Source: Terriglobia bacterium (GTDB lineage Bacteria; Acidobacteriota; Terriglobia; Terriglobales; Acidobacteriaceae). Taken from it: a stretch of DNA of 64,000 nucleotides. The notes beneath the pieces are model-generated. The model saw nothing but the letters and a program-made list of their open reading frames with translations, did no database searches and had not been told where the DNA came from. The stretch spans positions 17,146-81,145 of the forward strand of contig JAIQGL010000028.1 of the NCBI GenBank assembly GCA_020072585.1, in the 5' to 3' direction. Positions 1 to 9,308 of this stretch are shown piece by piece. The position numbers and the translations under genes were made by a program. Numbering within the stretch: position 1 is the first letter of the stretch; every line of letters begins with the position of its first letter.

Positions 1-1560
1 AGGATTGGGCCGCAGGTTTCTGACCCGGCGCGAATGCACCACAACATTATCGAAGTACCACAGGTTGATATAAGGCAGGTCACGTGCGAGGATCTGCTGC
101 ACCTGGGCATAAATCTGCCGGCGCTTTTCCTGGTCTACCGTGCTGCGTCCGGCCTCAATGAGATGGTCCATTTCAGCATTCACGTAATAGCTGCGGTTCG
201 CATGCTTGGGCGGGAAGCTGGAGGAGTGGAAAGCGTAGTAAAAAATGTCCGGGTCTTCATTGCCGCCGATCCAGCGCAGTGAGTACAACTGGAATGAGCC
301 TTTTGTCACGTCAGCATAAAATGTGGCGAACTCAAAGCTGCGGATGTCGAGTGCGATACCGATTTTCCGCAACTGCTCCTGCAACACCGCCGCAAGCAGG
401 CGCGTCGTCTCTTCCGTTGAGGTCTTCATGGTCAGGTGAAATCGTGTGCCGTCAGGCCCACGCGCGTATCCGGCCGAGTCAAGCAGGGCGTTGGCCTTTT
501 CTGGACTATAGGGATAGTGCGCCACATCACCGCTATAGGCCCAATGCTGTGGTGGAAGCACGCTGTCCGCCAGGCGGCCCTGGTCGCCAAACAGGTAATG
601 CAGGATTGTGCCACGGTCAATCGCATACGCCATCGCCTGACGCACGCGCACGTCTTTCAGGATAGGGTCGCGCAGGTTAAAGGCGAGATAGGAGAGCACT
701 GTTCCCGGTTGCTGCTCAATCTCAAGATTGCGTTCGCCGCGGAGCGTGCCCACCATGTCCGCGCTCAGCGATCCGCTGGGGGAAATATCTGCACTGCCTT
801 TGCGTAGCTCCAGGGCGCGCGTGGTGGCATCCGGCACAATGGTAAGGCGGACGCGCTCAACCTTGGCGTGCTGTCCCCAGTAGTTGTCATTGCGCTCCAA
901 AACAACCTGGCTGTCCGGCTCTTGCAGCACAAAACGGAATGGACCTGAGCCAATGGGAGAGCGGTTGAAACGCTTGTCACTGCCATAGGGCACAATGCCA
1001 AATGCTCCCTCTGACACGTTGTAAAGTAGCGTCCCGTCCGGTTCAGAAAGATGGATGATGACCGTTGACTCGTCCGGTGTATCTACGCGGTCCACTAAAT
1101 TATAAGTTGTTGCCTTGAGCGTGACGAGTGATCCGTCGCGCATGCTGTCCAGCGTCCACTTGACGTCGCGTGAGGTCAGCGGACGTCCATCATGGAAGTG
1201 AATGCCCTGGCGCAGATGGAAGATGTAGGTCAGAGGATCAGGAATCTCCCATTTTTCCGCCACCCAGGGGACCATGTTGAAATGTTCGTCGCGATGGACC
1301 AGAGGATCGAAAATCAGTTCATCAATGCGCTCTGATTGCGCGTCAGTACCCACGCGCGGATCAAGGTTTGTGGGGCTGCTCTCAATGATCATGACCAGCG
1401 TATGAGTGTCCGGGCGTTTCGCGCAGGAGAGCAGCGACGCGCACAGCAGCAAACAAAAAACTTGAAACCACAAAGGGCACGAAGGAGCACAAAGGGATTG
1501 TTGTTCATCGGCCTTTCTCCTTTGTGCTCCTTTGTGACCTTTGTGGTTGTTTTTAAACAT
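1..1560 (-). CDS. Peptide/nickel-type ABC transporter substrate-binding lipoprotein (family 5), 3' end outside window
   Basis: This is an extracytoplasmic solute-binding protein of the DppA/OppA family (SBP_bac_5), which captures oligopeptides for an ABC importer. Translation of the minus strand gives family hallmarks: SPTNLDPRVGTDAQSERI near the N-terminus, a stretch reading GIHFHDGRPLTSRDVKWTL, then DVRVRQAMAYAIDRGTIL, and the typical DLPYINLWYFDN before the window edge. A lipobox (LLSC) follows a short hydrophobic run, so the mature protein is probably a lipoprotein. The ATG at 1560 overlaps the anmK stop, but its first ~30 codons are encoded by an inverted repeat. A TTG at 1473, directly before the signal peptide, is an alternative start. 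It lies downstream of nagZ and anmK, so import of murein peptides is a reasonable inference. The C-terminus lies beyond position 1. Confidence 0.85.
   Translation of the reverse strand, partial: MFKNNHKGHKGAQRRKADEQQSLCAPSCPLWFQVFCLLLCASLLSCAKRPDTHTLVMIIESSPTNLDPRVGTDAQSERIDELIFDPLVHRDEHFNMVPWVAEKWEIPDPLTYIFHLRQGIHFHDGRPLTSRDVKWTLDSMRDGSLVTLKATTYNLVDRVDTPDESTVIIHLSEPDGTLLYNVSEGAFGIVPYGSDKRFNRSPIGSGPFRFVLQEPDSQVVLERNDNYWGQHAKVERVRLTIVPDATTRALELRKGSADISPSGSLSADMVGTLRGERNLEIEQQPGTVLSYLAFNLRDPILKDVRVRQAMAYAIDRGTILHYLFGDQGRLADSVLPPQHWAYSGDVAHYPYSPEKANALLDSAGYARGPDGTRFHLTMKTSTEETTRLLAAVLQEQLRKIGIALDIRSFEFATFYADVTKGSFQLYSLRWIGGNEDPDIFYYAFHSSSFPPKHANRSYYVNAEMDHLIEAGRSTVDQEKRRQIYAQVQQILARDLPYINLWYFDNVVVHSRRVRNLRPNP
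1466..1548. repeat. Inverted repeat of the CCTTTGTGACC/CTTTGTGGTT type
   Basis: Arms 1466-1495 and 1519-1548 are inverted copies of each other, 30 nt long with two mismatches by eye (AACCACAAAGG at each outer end). They would form a long hairpin at the anmK 3' end and the start of the next gene. Shorter relatives of the same sequence style occur at 17.3 kb, so it is probably a dispersed genomic element. Confidence 0.8.
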
Positions 1561-2698
1561 AGGAAATTTTTCCAAGCACAGCCGGTCTCTGTGCTCCAGT
1601 CGCTGATGGAACATTTCCCGGCTGTCCATTCCAGGTCTGGTACGCCAGCAGAGCAAAGGCCACCGATTCCTTTGCCTGGCTGGGTACACCGAACTCATCC
1701 GAGTGTTTAAGACTCAGTCCCAGGTTGACGGCTTCCTGATTCAGCATCTCCATCAGCGTGGCATTCTGTGTTCCGCCTCCGGAGACAACCCAGTCACGGT
1801 ATTCTCCGTGACGCAACACAAAACGCTTCAGCGCATGCGCCATGGATGTGGCAGTAAGGGCCGTGGCCGTGGCAATAACATCTGCATTCGCGGCCTTGCC
1901 GCAGCGGCGCAGAAATGCCTGGGAATATTCGCTGCCAAACTCTTCACGACCAGCAGTCTTGGGTGGCCTTAGTTTGAAATAAGGACCACCAAGCGCGCCT
2001 TCAAGCACTGGTTGAAGGACCTTTCCCTGGCGCGCGACTTTGCCTCCACCATCGTACGGTCTGTTGAACAGCATTTGCATTAACCGGTCAATCACCATGT
2101 TTCCAGGGCCGGTATCAAAGGCAATGATGGCGTCTGGCCCGGCCCCTGCCGGAATGGCCGTCAGGTTGGCGATTCCGCCAATGTTCTGCACAATCCGCCC
2201 TTTGTTCCTGGCGCGAAAGATCGCATAGTCCAGCAGGGGGACCAGCGGCGCTCCCTTGCCTCCGGCAGCCATATCGGCAGGACGAAAATCTGACACCACC
2301 GGGACGTTCAAACGGGCCGCCACAACGGCTCCCTCGCCCGTTTGCCACGTGCATGCGATCTTTTTCCCCAGATAAGGTGCCGACGTTCCCTGATGGTAGA
2401 TGGTTTGTCCATGGCAGCCTACAAGGTCCAGTTTCGGGGAGCCAGCCTTCTTCTGCGCGCGGTGTACCGCTTCCGCGTAGAGCTCCCCCAGACGAAAGTT
2501 CAGCCGTGAAAGCTCCGCCACGCTGATGCTGCTCGCATTCATCGCGGCCAGAACGGCCTTGCGGACCTCTTTAGGATACTCAGTGTGGTGATGGAAGAGC
2601 AGATCAAAGCTCAGATACGAGCCGCGTCCCTGGATGCTCACCACGGCTACATCGACCCCGTCCGCCGATGTTCCGCTCATCACTCCGGCAACGATCAA
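1553..2698 (-). CDS. anmK: Anhydro-N-acetylmuramic acid kinase
   Basis: AnmK phosphorylates and opens 1,6-anhydro-MurNAc released during cell-wall turnover, giving MurNAc-6-P for recycling; it acts in the cytoplasm. The 381-residue protein matches the usual family length. It has the N-terminal GVMSGTSADGVDVAVV phosphate-binding motif, VGCHGQTIYHQ, the FDTGPGNMVIDRLM motif near residue 195 and VSGGGTQNATLM towards the C-terminus. The start is TTG, supported by AAAGGAG eight bases upstream. It overlaps the nagZ stop by four bases, indicating translational coupling. The pairing with nagZ is a classical peptidoglycan-recycling arrangement. Confidence 0.95.
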   Translation of the reverse strand: MIVAGVMSGTSADGVDVAVVSIQGRGSYLSFDLLFHHHTEYPKEVRKAVLAAMNASSISVAELSRLNFRLGELYAEAVHRAQKKAGSPKLDLVGCHGQTIYHQGTSAPYLGKKIACTWQTGEGAVVAARLNVPVVSDFRPADMAAGGKGAPLVPLLDYAIFRARNKGRIVQNIGGIANLTAIPAGAGPDAIIAFDTGPGNMVIDRLMQMLFNRPYDGGGKVARQGKVLQPVLEGALGGPYFKLRPPKTAGREEFGSEYSQAFLRRCGKAANADVIATATALTATSMAHALKRFVLRHGEYRDWVVSGGGTQNATLMEMLNQEAVNLGLSLKHSDEFGVPSQAKESVAFALLAYQTWNGQPGNVPSATGAQRPAVLGKISYV

Positions 2699-3822
2699 GC
2701 GTTTATCTCCTTTGTGGTGTGCAAGCGGTCGTCGATCACTTCTGCGCCAACGATACGGGTGAAGTCCGTAACGAGCTTTTTCAGCTTCTCCACGACTTTG
2801 GCTTTCGGTTCGGGGGCAAACCCGCGCAACTCCGCAGAGCGCTTTTTGAAAGCGAGCACGCGTTGTGCCGCTTTGGCTACATGCGTGGCGAACTTGCTGT
2901 CACGCTCCGCCGTGCGCAAAACGGCCTCATAGCCGCGCCAGACCAGCTCCTGGTTATGGCATACCAGGAACATGTCAGCACCCGCGCGAAGCGTTTCCAC
3001 GGCCACGTCTTCAATCTCGCCGGTGGAAAGCACTCCGCCCATCTCCAGATCGTCCGAGATGATCAGGCCGTTGTAGCCGATCTTCTTGCGCAGCACGTCC
3101 TGCATCCATTTGCGGGAAAGAGAAGCCGGCAGCTGGTTGTTGGTGACTTCAGGATAGGAAGCATGCGCCACCATGACGAATGGAATCTGGCGGCGAAGTT
3201 CGCGATATGGCGCCAGGTCTTCCTCCCACATCTTCTTCCAGTTTTTCTGCACCACCGGCATGCTGTGATGGCTGTCGAGGTTGGCTTCTCCCAGTCCCGG
3301 GAAGTGCTTCCCGCATCCAAGCACCTTGGCCGCTTTCAGCCCGCGAAGAAATTCTTTTGCATACACGATTGTGGCTTTCGGATCAGCCGATGCCGTCCGG
3401 CTCGTCAGCACGGAACGCGAAGCCTCGAACCCAAGGTCGAAGACCGGGGCAAAATCCGTGTTGAAACCGAGCGCACGCGCTTCCAGCCCAAGAACGTTGC
3501 CATGCATGCGGAACAGCTTGCGGCTTCCGGTGGCAAATACGTCCTTGACGGAAGGGGCGGGCGCGATGACTTTCTTCAGGCGATCAACGGTTCCGCCTTC
3601 CAGATCAACGCAAAGAAACATGGGAACGCGCGTTGTTGCCTGCGAGTCACGCAGTAACTGCCACGTCTGGCGCGGTTCTTCAATGTTGCGCGCAAACAGA
3701 ATCACGCCGCCGGGCTGAAATGTGGCCAGCGTGGTGCGCAGCTTGCTGTCCACCTCTAGTCCGTCATAGCCGAGAATGAGCAGTTGTCCAACTTGCTGGC
3801 GAAGGGTGTCAGTTTTTGACAT
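2695..3822 (-). CDS. nagZ: Beta-N-acetylhexosaminidase (GH3, NagZ-like)
   Basis: This GH3 glycosidase removes GlcNAc from anhydromuropeptides, supplying the substrate for the downstream anmK product. Diagnostic sequence includes GKHFPGLGEANLDSHHSMP around residue 170, where the family usually has KHFPGHG; the DSH histidine that serves as the general acid is intact. The nucleophile region is IISDDLEMGGV around residue 250. No signal peptide is seen, so it is probably cytoplasmic. I chose the ATG at 3822 because homologous sequence begins there (MSKTDTLRQQVGQLLILGYDG) and GAGAGAG lies just upstream; an extension to 3855 is possible. It is the first gene of the nagZ-anmK operon. Confidence 0.92.
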   Translation of the reverse strand: MSKTDTLRQQVGQLLILGYDGLEVDSKLRTTLATFQPGGVILFARNIEEPRQTWQLLRDSQATTRVPMFLCVDLEGGTVDRLKKVIAPAPSVKDVFATGSRKLFRMHGNVLGLEARALGFNTDFAPVFDLGFEASRSVLTSRTASADPKATIVYAKEFLRGLKAAKVLGCGKHFPGLGEANLDSHHSMPVVQKNWKKMWEEDLAPYRELRRQIPFVMVAHASYPEVTNNQLPASLSRKWMQDVLRKKIGYNGLIISDDLEMGGVLSTGEIEDVAVETLRAGADMFLVCHNQELVWRGYEAVLRTAERDSKFATHVAKAAQRVLAFKKRSAELRGFAPEPKAKVVEKLKKLVTDFTRIVGAEVIDDRLHTTKEINA

Positions 3823-3915
3823 GCTCTCTCGATTATACGAACTTCGGGCGCTCACTCACCTGATTCAGCTATTGCCGGAGAAGCTGCGGTTCTCTACGGC
3901 CAGATGCAAAGTCGC

Positions 3916-5355
3916 TTACCGGCACTTGGACGATCTGTTGTCAGGGAAATCCTGCCGTACAAGACCTTGCAGGTCGCGATTCTGAAACCGGCAGTTGGTA
4001 TTGAAGTTGGGGTCCTGGGAAAAATCTACGCGCATGGCCTTATCGATATGGTTATTTTGGAAGACGTTGTTAAAGTTCTCCAGGCCGCTTGCGAAGGAGT
4101 AACTGAGAATCGCAGCCTGATTGCGCGCAGTGCCGCCGTCTGATTGAATGGTGTTGTCAGTAAAAACAGAATTTTGTACCTGCCCCTGTAAAACAATGCC
4201 AATGGAGCCTGCTGCATTCAGTTGCACGGAATTGTTCAGAACGCTCCAATTGGAGAAAGCGTGGTTGGGGCCTCCGCCCCCGATGACGATGCCGTAACGC
4301 GCGGGATGGATGAATTGGTTGGACTGGAGGATCACACCGTTGTTCGTGAAGCTGTCCGCATTAAATCCGTAGTGAGAATCTCTGGAGATGTTATCGTGAA
4401 ACCAGACTCCTTCCATGGCCCAGCCGCCATAGGCAATGAGGTATCCCTCCACAACATTGTTGCGGACCTCAGCCATGGCAGTGTTTACGATAATGCCATC
4501 CATTGCGCCGCCTGGCGGAGAGCCGCTGGTCATGGGCCGGCCAGGCTTGGTGACGGTAACGTTTTCAATCAGATTTCCGGCGCTTTCGTGCGGATCCAAT
4601 CCCTGGTCGCTTCCCCAGATCTGCACCGCAAAAGTTTCGTACAAAACATTTCTGAAGCCCGCATCCCCTGACGCGCCGATCACGTTTACATTATGGATCC
4701 AGTGGTTGCCCTGCACGGATCGAAGGACGATTCCTGCGACATTTAAAAGAGGCCCCCCGGGGGGCGTCAGTTGATCGTGATTGGCATCAATCGTGAGGTC
4801 TGAAATCTCAACGCCCGACGAATTTTCAGAATGTGTCCCGATTACCAGGTTACGTCCTCCGCTGAAGGACGATCCGCTATTGTCGACAAACTGGTCCTGC
4901 ATATATCCCGCAAGCTGTAACCTGGTTCGATCGACGCCTCGTCCGTGGATTTTCCAGTTTTTTTCCACGGTAAAGCCGCGCTGGCTGCCCTGTGTGTGTC
5001 CCAGGTGCATGGTCCAGTCGTACTGGCCATTGGTCTGGAATGTGCCGCTGGCAATGCAGACGATCAGGTTTTCCGCAGCAATATTCTTCTGCGCACCCCA
5101 GGTTGGGCGCTCGCCTTGCGCAATGGTGCGCAGAATGGTGTCAAACTTGTCGGCGGTTGTGCCGTCCAACGGTTCATTGGCGCTGATGCCGGATTGCTGG
5201 CCACCTCGGGCTGGAGCGCCGATGAAAATGCGGGTGAAACCTGCGGGCACCGCAGAAACTGTGCAGTCCTGTGAGGTAACCTCAGGAGTCAGGGGCTTGC
5301 AGGATGCCAGCGCCAGAATAAGCGCCGGAAGAAAAACGAGTCGAGCAACGTTCAT
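3916..5355 (-). CDS. Lipoprotein with right-handed parallel beta-helix
   Basis: A 479-residue secreted protein beginning with a lipoprotein signal (MNVARLVFLPALILALASC, lipobox LASC). The central part has repeating short strands rich in Asn, Val and Ile, such as GVEISDLTIDANHD, NVAGIVLRSVQGNHWIHNV, GAMDGIIVNTAMAEVRNNV and NGVILQSNQFIHPARYGIV. This is the pattern of PbH1 repeats seen in pectate-lyase-like folds. I see no certain catalytic site, so substrate and activity are unknown; polysaccharide binding or cleavage at the cell surface is a family-level guess. It stands alone, with an AT-rich upstream region (5.5-5.6 kb) that may hold its promoter. Confidence 0.75.
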   Translation of the reverse strand: MNVARLVFLPALILALASCKPLTPEVTSQDCTVSAVPAGFTRIFIGAPARGGQQSGISANEPLDGTTADKFDTILRTIAQGERPTWGAQKNIAAENLIVCIASGTFQTNGQYDWTMHLGHTQGSQRGFTVEKNWKIHGRGVDRTRLQLAGYMQDQFVDNSGSSFSGGRNLVIGTHSENSSGVEISDLTIDANHDQLTPPGGPLLNVAGIVLRSVQGNHWIHNVNVIGASGDAGFRNVLYETFAVQIWGSDQGLDPHESAGNLIENVTVTKPGRPMTSGSPPGGAMDGIIVNTAMAEVRNNVVEGYLIAYGGWAMEGVWFHDNISRDSHYGFNADSFTNNGVILQSNQFIHPARYGIVIGGGGPNHAFSNWSVLNNSVQLNAAGSIGIVLQGQVQNSVFTDNTIQSDGGTARNQAAILSYSFASGLENFNNVFQNNHIDKAMRVDFSQDPNFNTNCRFQNRDLQGLVRQDFPDNRSSKCR

Positions 5356-5703
5356 GCAACTTCCTCGCCAATTTGCGTACGCGAATCCGTTTCAACGGAC
5401 CGCATAGATCACGCCTTAGGCACGAATAGAAGCCTCCCTGAAGAGAACGGGAAGTGACCTGAAATCGAGGGTACTTCAAAATGCCTGTGAGACGTTGTGA
5501 GAGTATACCGCTGACTAGCAAGATTTATAGACAAGATTAAGAGAATTTAATTAGGAAACTTTATGCATAAAAATTGAAAAACAATGTCATTCATATGACG
5601 CCTTTTGATGCCATGTAAGCCCGGCTAGAAGGGGACAGGCTTGCGACGGTATAGTCAGTTTTCGGGATAGGCAAGACTAGCTATCAAAAAATAGCTACAG
5701 CTA

Positions 5704-5790
5704 CCCGATTTGTTTCTTAAGCTCCCACAGCAGATTTCATCGCTTCCAGTGGGGTAAGGTTGTTCAAGTTCGCTTCTTTCAATTGGCAAT
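5704..5790 (-). pseudogene. Degenerate second copy of the mutS 3' end
   Basis: Read on the minus strand, this stretch encodes [13 protein letters not shown] followed, after a one-base frame change, by LWELKKQIG and a stop. The intact mutS end (6545-6629) reads [24 protein letters not shown]. The two DNA stretches align over about 85 bases with many silent-type differences. The copy lies directly behind, and overlaps the last codons of, the secreted-protein gene at 5779-6543. Confidence 0.85.
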
Positions 5791-6543
5791 CCTGGGAAGG
5801 TTTGCTGGATCGAATTTTTGGTGCGCCTCCCGGGCGCTATAGCGCTGGAGAATCTTTCCGGTGGGCACGGCCACGCGATAGACGTTGAATTCTGAAGCGA
5901 AGCGGCAAATGCCAACGTTGGGTACCAGCACTGACAGCACGAGCTCCTGTGATCCGTTAGTCCATTGCGATCCGACCACATTGGGTAGGCAATATTCTTT
6001 GGCCAGCCAGAAGTCCCTGTCAAACTCTTCAGTGAGCTGTGCGGGCAAAGGCAAGTGCCGAATCGACCGGGCGAAATCCCGACGGGCCGCAGCCTCAAAC
6101 CTCTTGTGCTTTCTCAATCCGGAATTTGTGACTGCATATAACTGCGTATGCCAGGTCCCTGTTTCGCCACCGTCAGTCCATGTGAGAAAAAAATAATGTG
6201 AATCGGGCGCCCAGCCCAACTCGGCGTTCGTTTTTTCCCCGAACTTTGTGGCGTAGCGCTTGCCCCCGGCCAACACAGTTACTCTCTCACCCTCAACCTC
6301 GATGATTTTACGGCCATCCGGCGAAGGGAGAGACAATGAATTCCTGTCGTAACCCGCTGCTCCAATACCGTTGAAGAGTGAAACCGTTTGGCTGGACCAT
6401 GCTCCTCTTCGGACGATACTCTTGCCGTCAAAAGAAGGAGAGGAGGACTGAGAGGTCGCCAGCGGCTGCACAAGGACCAGCGCCGCCATCAGCAAGGTTG
6501 TGTAACGTTGAAAAGAGTAAAATTGTTTCCATACAGCATCCAT
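5779..6543 (-). CDS. Secreted protein of unknown function
   Basis: A 254-residue protein with a hydrophobic N-terminal segment (YTTLLMAALVLVQPLATSQ) that looks like a signal peptide. The rest has beta-propeller-like fragments (LSLPSPDGRKIIEVEGERVTVLAGGKR and WAPDSHYFFLTWTDGG), similar in style to TolB/PD40-type repeats. I do not recognise a family. Its ATG follows the mutS TGA without a gap, so it is probably co-transcribed with or coupled to mutS. Its own stop lies within a decayed duplicate of the mutS tail, which suggests that it arrived by an insertion or duplication event. Confidence 0.65.
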   Translation of the reverse strand: MDAVWKQFYSFQRYTTLLMAALVLVQPLATSQSSSPSFDGKSIVRRGAWSSQTVSLFNGIGAAGYDRNSLSLPSPDGRKIIEVEGERVTVLAGGKRYATKFGEKTNAELGWAPDSHYFFLTWTDGGETGTWHTQLYAVTNSGLRKHKRFEAAARRDFARSIRHLPLPAQLTEEFDRDFWLAKEYCLPNVVGSQWTNGSQELVLSVLVPNVGICRFASEFNVYRVAVPTGKILQRYSAREAHQKFDPANLPRIAN

Positions 6544-9243
6544 TCAGATCTGTTTTTTGAGCTCATGCAACAAATTCAGAGCCTCAAGCGGCGTAAGATT
6601 GTTTAAGTCCGCCTCTTTCAGCCGGTCGACAATTTTTTGCGAGAGCGGGGTAAACATGGTGAGCTGCATCTGCGGCGCAGAATCTTTTGCGACGGAAGAC
6701 AGGTGGGCCGTGGTCTGTTGTTCTGCGTTCTCATGTTCATGCAGCACTTCACGCGCGCGGACGATTACCTCAGGCGGAAGCCCCGCCAGCTTGCCCACCT
6801 CAATTCCGTAGCTGCGATCTGCCGAGCCGGCTTCTACTTTCCGCAGAAAGACAATGCCGCCCGCGTTCTCCTTCACGGATACGTGAAAGTTCTTTACCCC
6901 CGGAAGCCGGTCAAGTTCGGTGAGCTCGTGATAGTGCGTAGCAAAAAGCGTCTTGGCCCGGCTGGTGGAATGAATGTATTCAATCACGGCCCAGGCAATT
7001 GCTAGTCCGTCATAGGTGGCGGTGCCGCGGCCAATTTCATCCAGCAGGATCAGCGAACGGGGCGTGGCGGTGTTCAGAATCGCCGCTGTTTCGGTCATCT
7101 CCACCATGAATGTGGACCGGCCGCGGGCCAGGTTGTCACTGGCGCCGATGCGAGTGAAGATCCGGTCAACCACCGGCAGCCGCGCGGAGCGCGCCGGCAC
7201 AAACCCGCCCATCTGCGCCATGAGTACGGTGAGTGCGGTCTGCCGCAAGTAGGTTGATTTGCCGCCCATGTTTGGCCCGGTGATAAGAAGAATGCTATGG
7301 CTGCTCGAATTCAGATAGAGATCATTGGGCACAAACCGGTCATTGCTCCCGGTCAGCTCCAGTTGCTCCAGCACCGGATGCCGCCCTTCAATGATTTCCA
7401 GTTCATCGATTGCATTGATTTTATTGGAATCCGCGGCGGGCTTGGTTTCGAACTTTGGCCGGCAATAACCGCGGTTCTGCGCGATGAACGCCAGCGAAGC
7501 CAATACATCCACTTCCGCCAGCGCCAGAGAGGTCTGCCGGATGCGCCGGGCTTCGGCCGCAATTGCAGTCCGAAGCTCGGTAAATAATCGTCGCTCAATC
7601 TCAACGATCTTTTCCTGGGCGTCCAGCACCTTGGCTTCGTACTCTTTCAGCTCCGGGGTGGTGAAGCGTTCGGCATTCACCAGCGTCTGCTTGCGCTCAT
7701 AGTCCGGCGGCGCATGGTGCAGGTTTACCTTGCTGATCTCAATGTAGTAGCCAAAGATAGAATTGAATTTGACCTTGAGCGAGTTAATGCCTGTGCGCTT
7801 GCGCTCGCGCTCTTCTATCTGTGCAATGTACTGCTTGCTGTTGCGGCTCAGGTTGCGCAGGTCATCCAGTTCCTTGTCGACATCCGGCTGGATCACGCCG
7901 CCATCCGCCAGAGTGAGAGGCGGTTCGGCGACGACTGTTTTTTCAATGCGCTCGCGCAGGTCGCCCAGTTCGTCCAGAAGTGAATTCAGCTCCGCCAGCC
8001 GTTCTGCCGCCAGCTTTGCTACTGCGGCCTTGATGCGTGGCAAGCGGTTCAGGCTGGCGCAGAGTGCCAGCACATCGCGCGGGTTTGCGGTCTCAAGCGT
8101 TACGCGGCTCAACAGGCGCTCAATGTCGAGCACGCCCTCGAGCGCCCGGCGCAGCTCTTCCCGCGCAACAAATTCTTTGACGCCTACTTCCACGGCGTCC
8201 AGCCGGTGATTGATCTCGCCAATCTCGATGGAGGGGCGGAGCATCCAGGAGCGTAGCAGGCGCTTGCCCATGGGCGTGAGCGTGGCGTCAAGCGCGCGGA
8301 AGAGCGTGACTTCGTTCCCCGTGTTGGCAAACAGAGGTTCTACGAGTTCGAGATTGCGGACCGTAACCGCATCCAGAACCAGGTACTCCTGGCGTTCATA
8401 GAAACCGATGCGGTCCACGTGCTCCAGCGTGCCACGCTGTGTGGAACGGACGTAATGCAGGATCGCCCCGGCCGCGGTTGCCGCCGCCGGACGCCCTTGC
8501 AAGCCAAACCCTTCCAGTGACAGCACACCCATCTTGTTTTCCAGCAAAGGCACGGCATAGTCAGGGGCAAAGACCCAGTCTTCAAGCGGCGTTTCCGTGA
8601 AGCGCATGGCGCCGCCGGTCTGTTGCAGGCTGGCCTGCGGCGTGGCGTTGGGTTGTGTGGGCGCTTCCGCGTTGTTGATCGGCGGTGGGTCAAACAGCGG
8701 CAACCCGGAGGGATAAAGAACTTCCCGCGGCCGCAGCTGCTGCAACTCCTCCAGGATGCGGCGTTCAGCGTCCGGGCCACGAAATTCGGTGGCGCGAAAT
8801 TCGCCGGTAGAGAGATCGAGTGCCGCCAGCCCCACCGCGCCGGACGCGCGCGCCAGGCCGGCGAGAAAATTGTTCTCCTCAGAACCAACGCTTGAATCAA
8901 TCGCCGTTCCCGGCGTGAGCACCCGCGTTACTTCGCGCCGCACCAGCTTGGTGGCCGCGTTGGGGACCTCCATCTGCTCGCAGATGGCTACTCTGAAGCC
9001 CTTGCGCAACAGTTTGGAAAGATAGTTTTCCGCCGCGTGATAGGGCACGCCGCACATCGGGATGGCATGGTCCTTCTCTTTGTTGCGCGAGGTCAGCGTG
9101 ATCTGGAGTTCGCGCGCGGCGACCACGGCATCTTCAAAGAAAAGCTCGTAGAAATCCCCCAGGCGGAAGAAGAGCAGCGCGTTGGGATGCTCTTTCTTGA
9201 TCGCGGCGTATTGCCGCATCAGCGGAGTGGAGGGTTCAGTCAT
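6544..9243 (-). CDS. mutS: DNA mismatch repair protein MutS
   Basis: MutS recognises base mismatches and small loops and starts methyl-independent or MutL-driven repair. The 899-residue product has all domains: the mismatch-binding motif [10 protein letters not shown] near residue 30 (Phe-x-Glu), connector and lever regions, the clamp around [20 protein letters not shown], Walker [14 protein letters not shown], Walker [13 protein letters not shown] and the [11 protein letters not shown] motif. The C-terminus ends [11 protein letters not shown], a dimer/tetramer helix typical of the family. The downstream gene starts immediately after its stop. Length and motifs are ordinary. Confidence 0.98.
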   Translation of the reverse strand: MTEPSTPLMRQYAAIKKEHPNALLFFRLGDFYELFFEDAVVAARELQITLTSRNKEKDHAIPMCGVPYHAAENYLSKLLRKGFRVAICEQMEVPNAATKLVRREVTRVLTPGTAIDSSVGSEENNFLAGLARASGAVGLAALDLSTGEFRATEFRGPDAERRILEELQQLRPREVLYPSGLPLFDPPPINNAEAPTQPNATPQASLQQTGGAMRFTETPLEDWVFAPDYAVPLLENKMGVLSLEGFGLQGRPAAATAAGAILHYVRSTQRGTLEHVDRIGFYERQEYLVLDAVTVRNLELVEPLFANTGNEVTLFRALDATLTPMGKRLLRSWMLRPSIEIGEINHRLDAVEVGVKEFVAREELRRALEGVLDIERLLSRVTLETANPRDVLALCASLNRLPRIKAAVAKLAAERLAELNSLLDELGDLRERIEKTVVAEPPLTLADGGVIQPDVDKELDDLRNLSRNSKQYIAQIEERERKRTGINSLKVKFNSIFGYYIEISKVNLHHAPPDYERKQTLVNAERFTTPELKEYEAKVLDAQEKIVEIERRLFTELRTAIAAEARRIRQTSLALAEVDVLASLAFIAQNRGYCRPKFETKPAADSNKINAIDELEIIEGRHPVLEQLELTGSNDRFVPNDLYLNSSSHSILLITGPNMGGKSTYLRQTALTVLMAQMGGFVPARSARLPVVDRIFTRIGASDNLARGRSTFMVEMTETAAILNTATPRSLILLDEIGRGTATYDGLAIAWAVIEYIHSTSRAKTLFATHYHELTELDRLPGVKNFHVSVKENAGGIVFLRKVEAGSADRSYGIEVGKLAGLPPEVIVRAREVLHEHENAEQQTTAHLSSVAKDSAPQMQLTMFTPLSQKIVDRLKEADLNNLTPLEALNLLHELKKQI

Positions 9244-9308
9244 GCAAACAAAAATGTTTGGCTGGTGAGCGAATTATATAGCAGCCAAAGCTGCGCGGCG
9301 GCTGCCGA

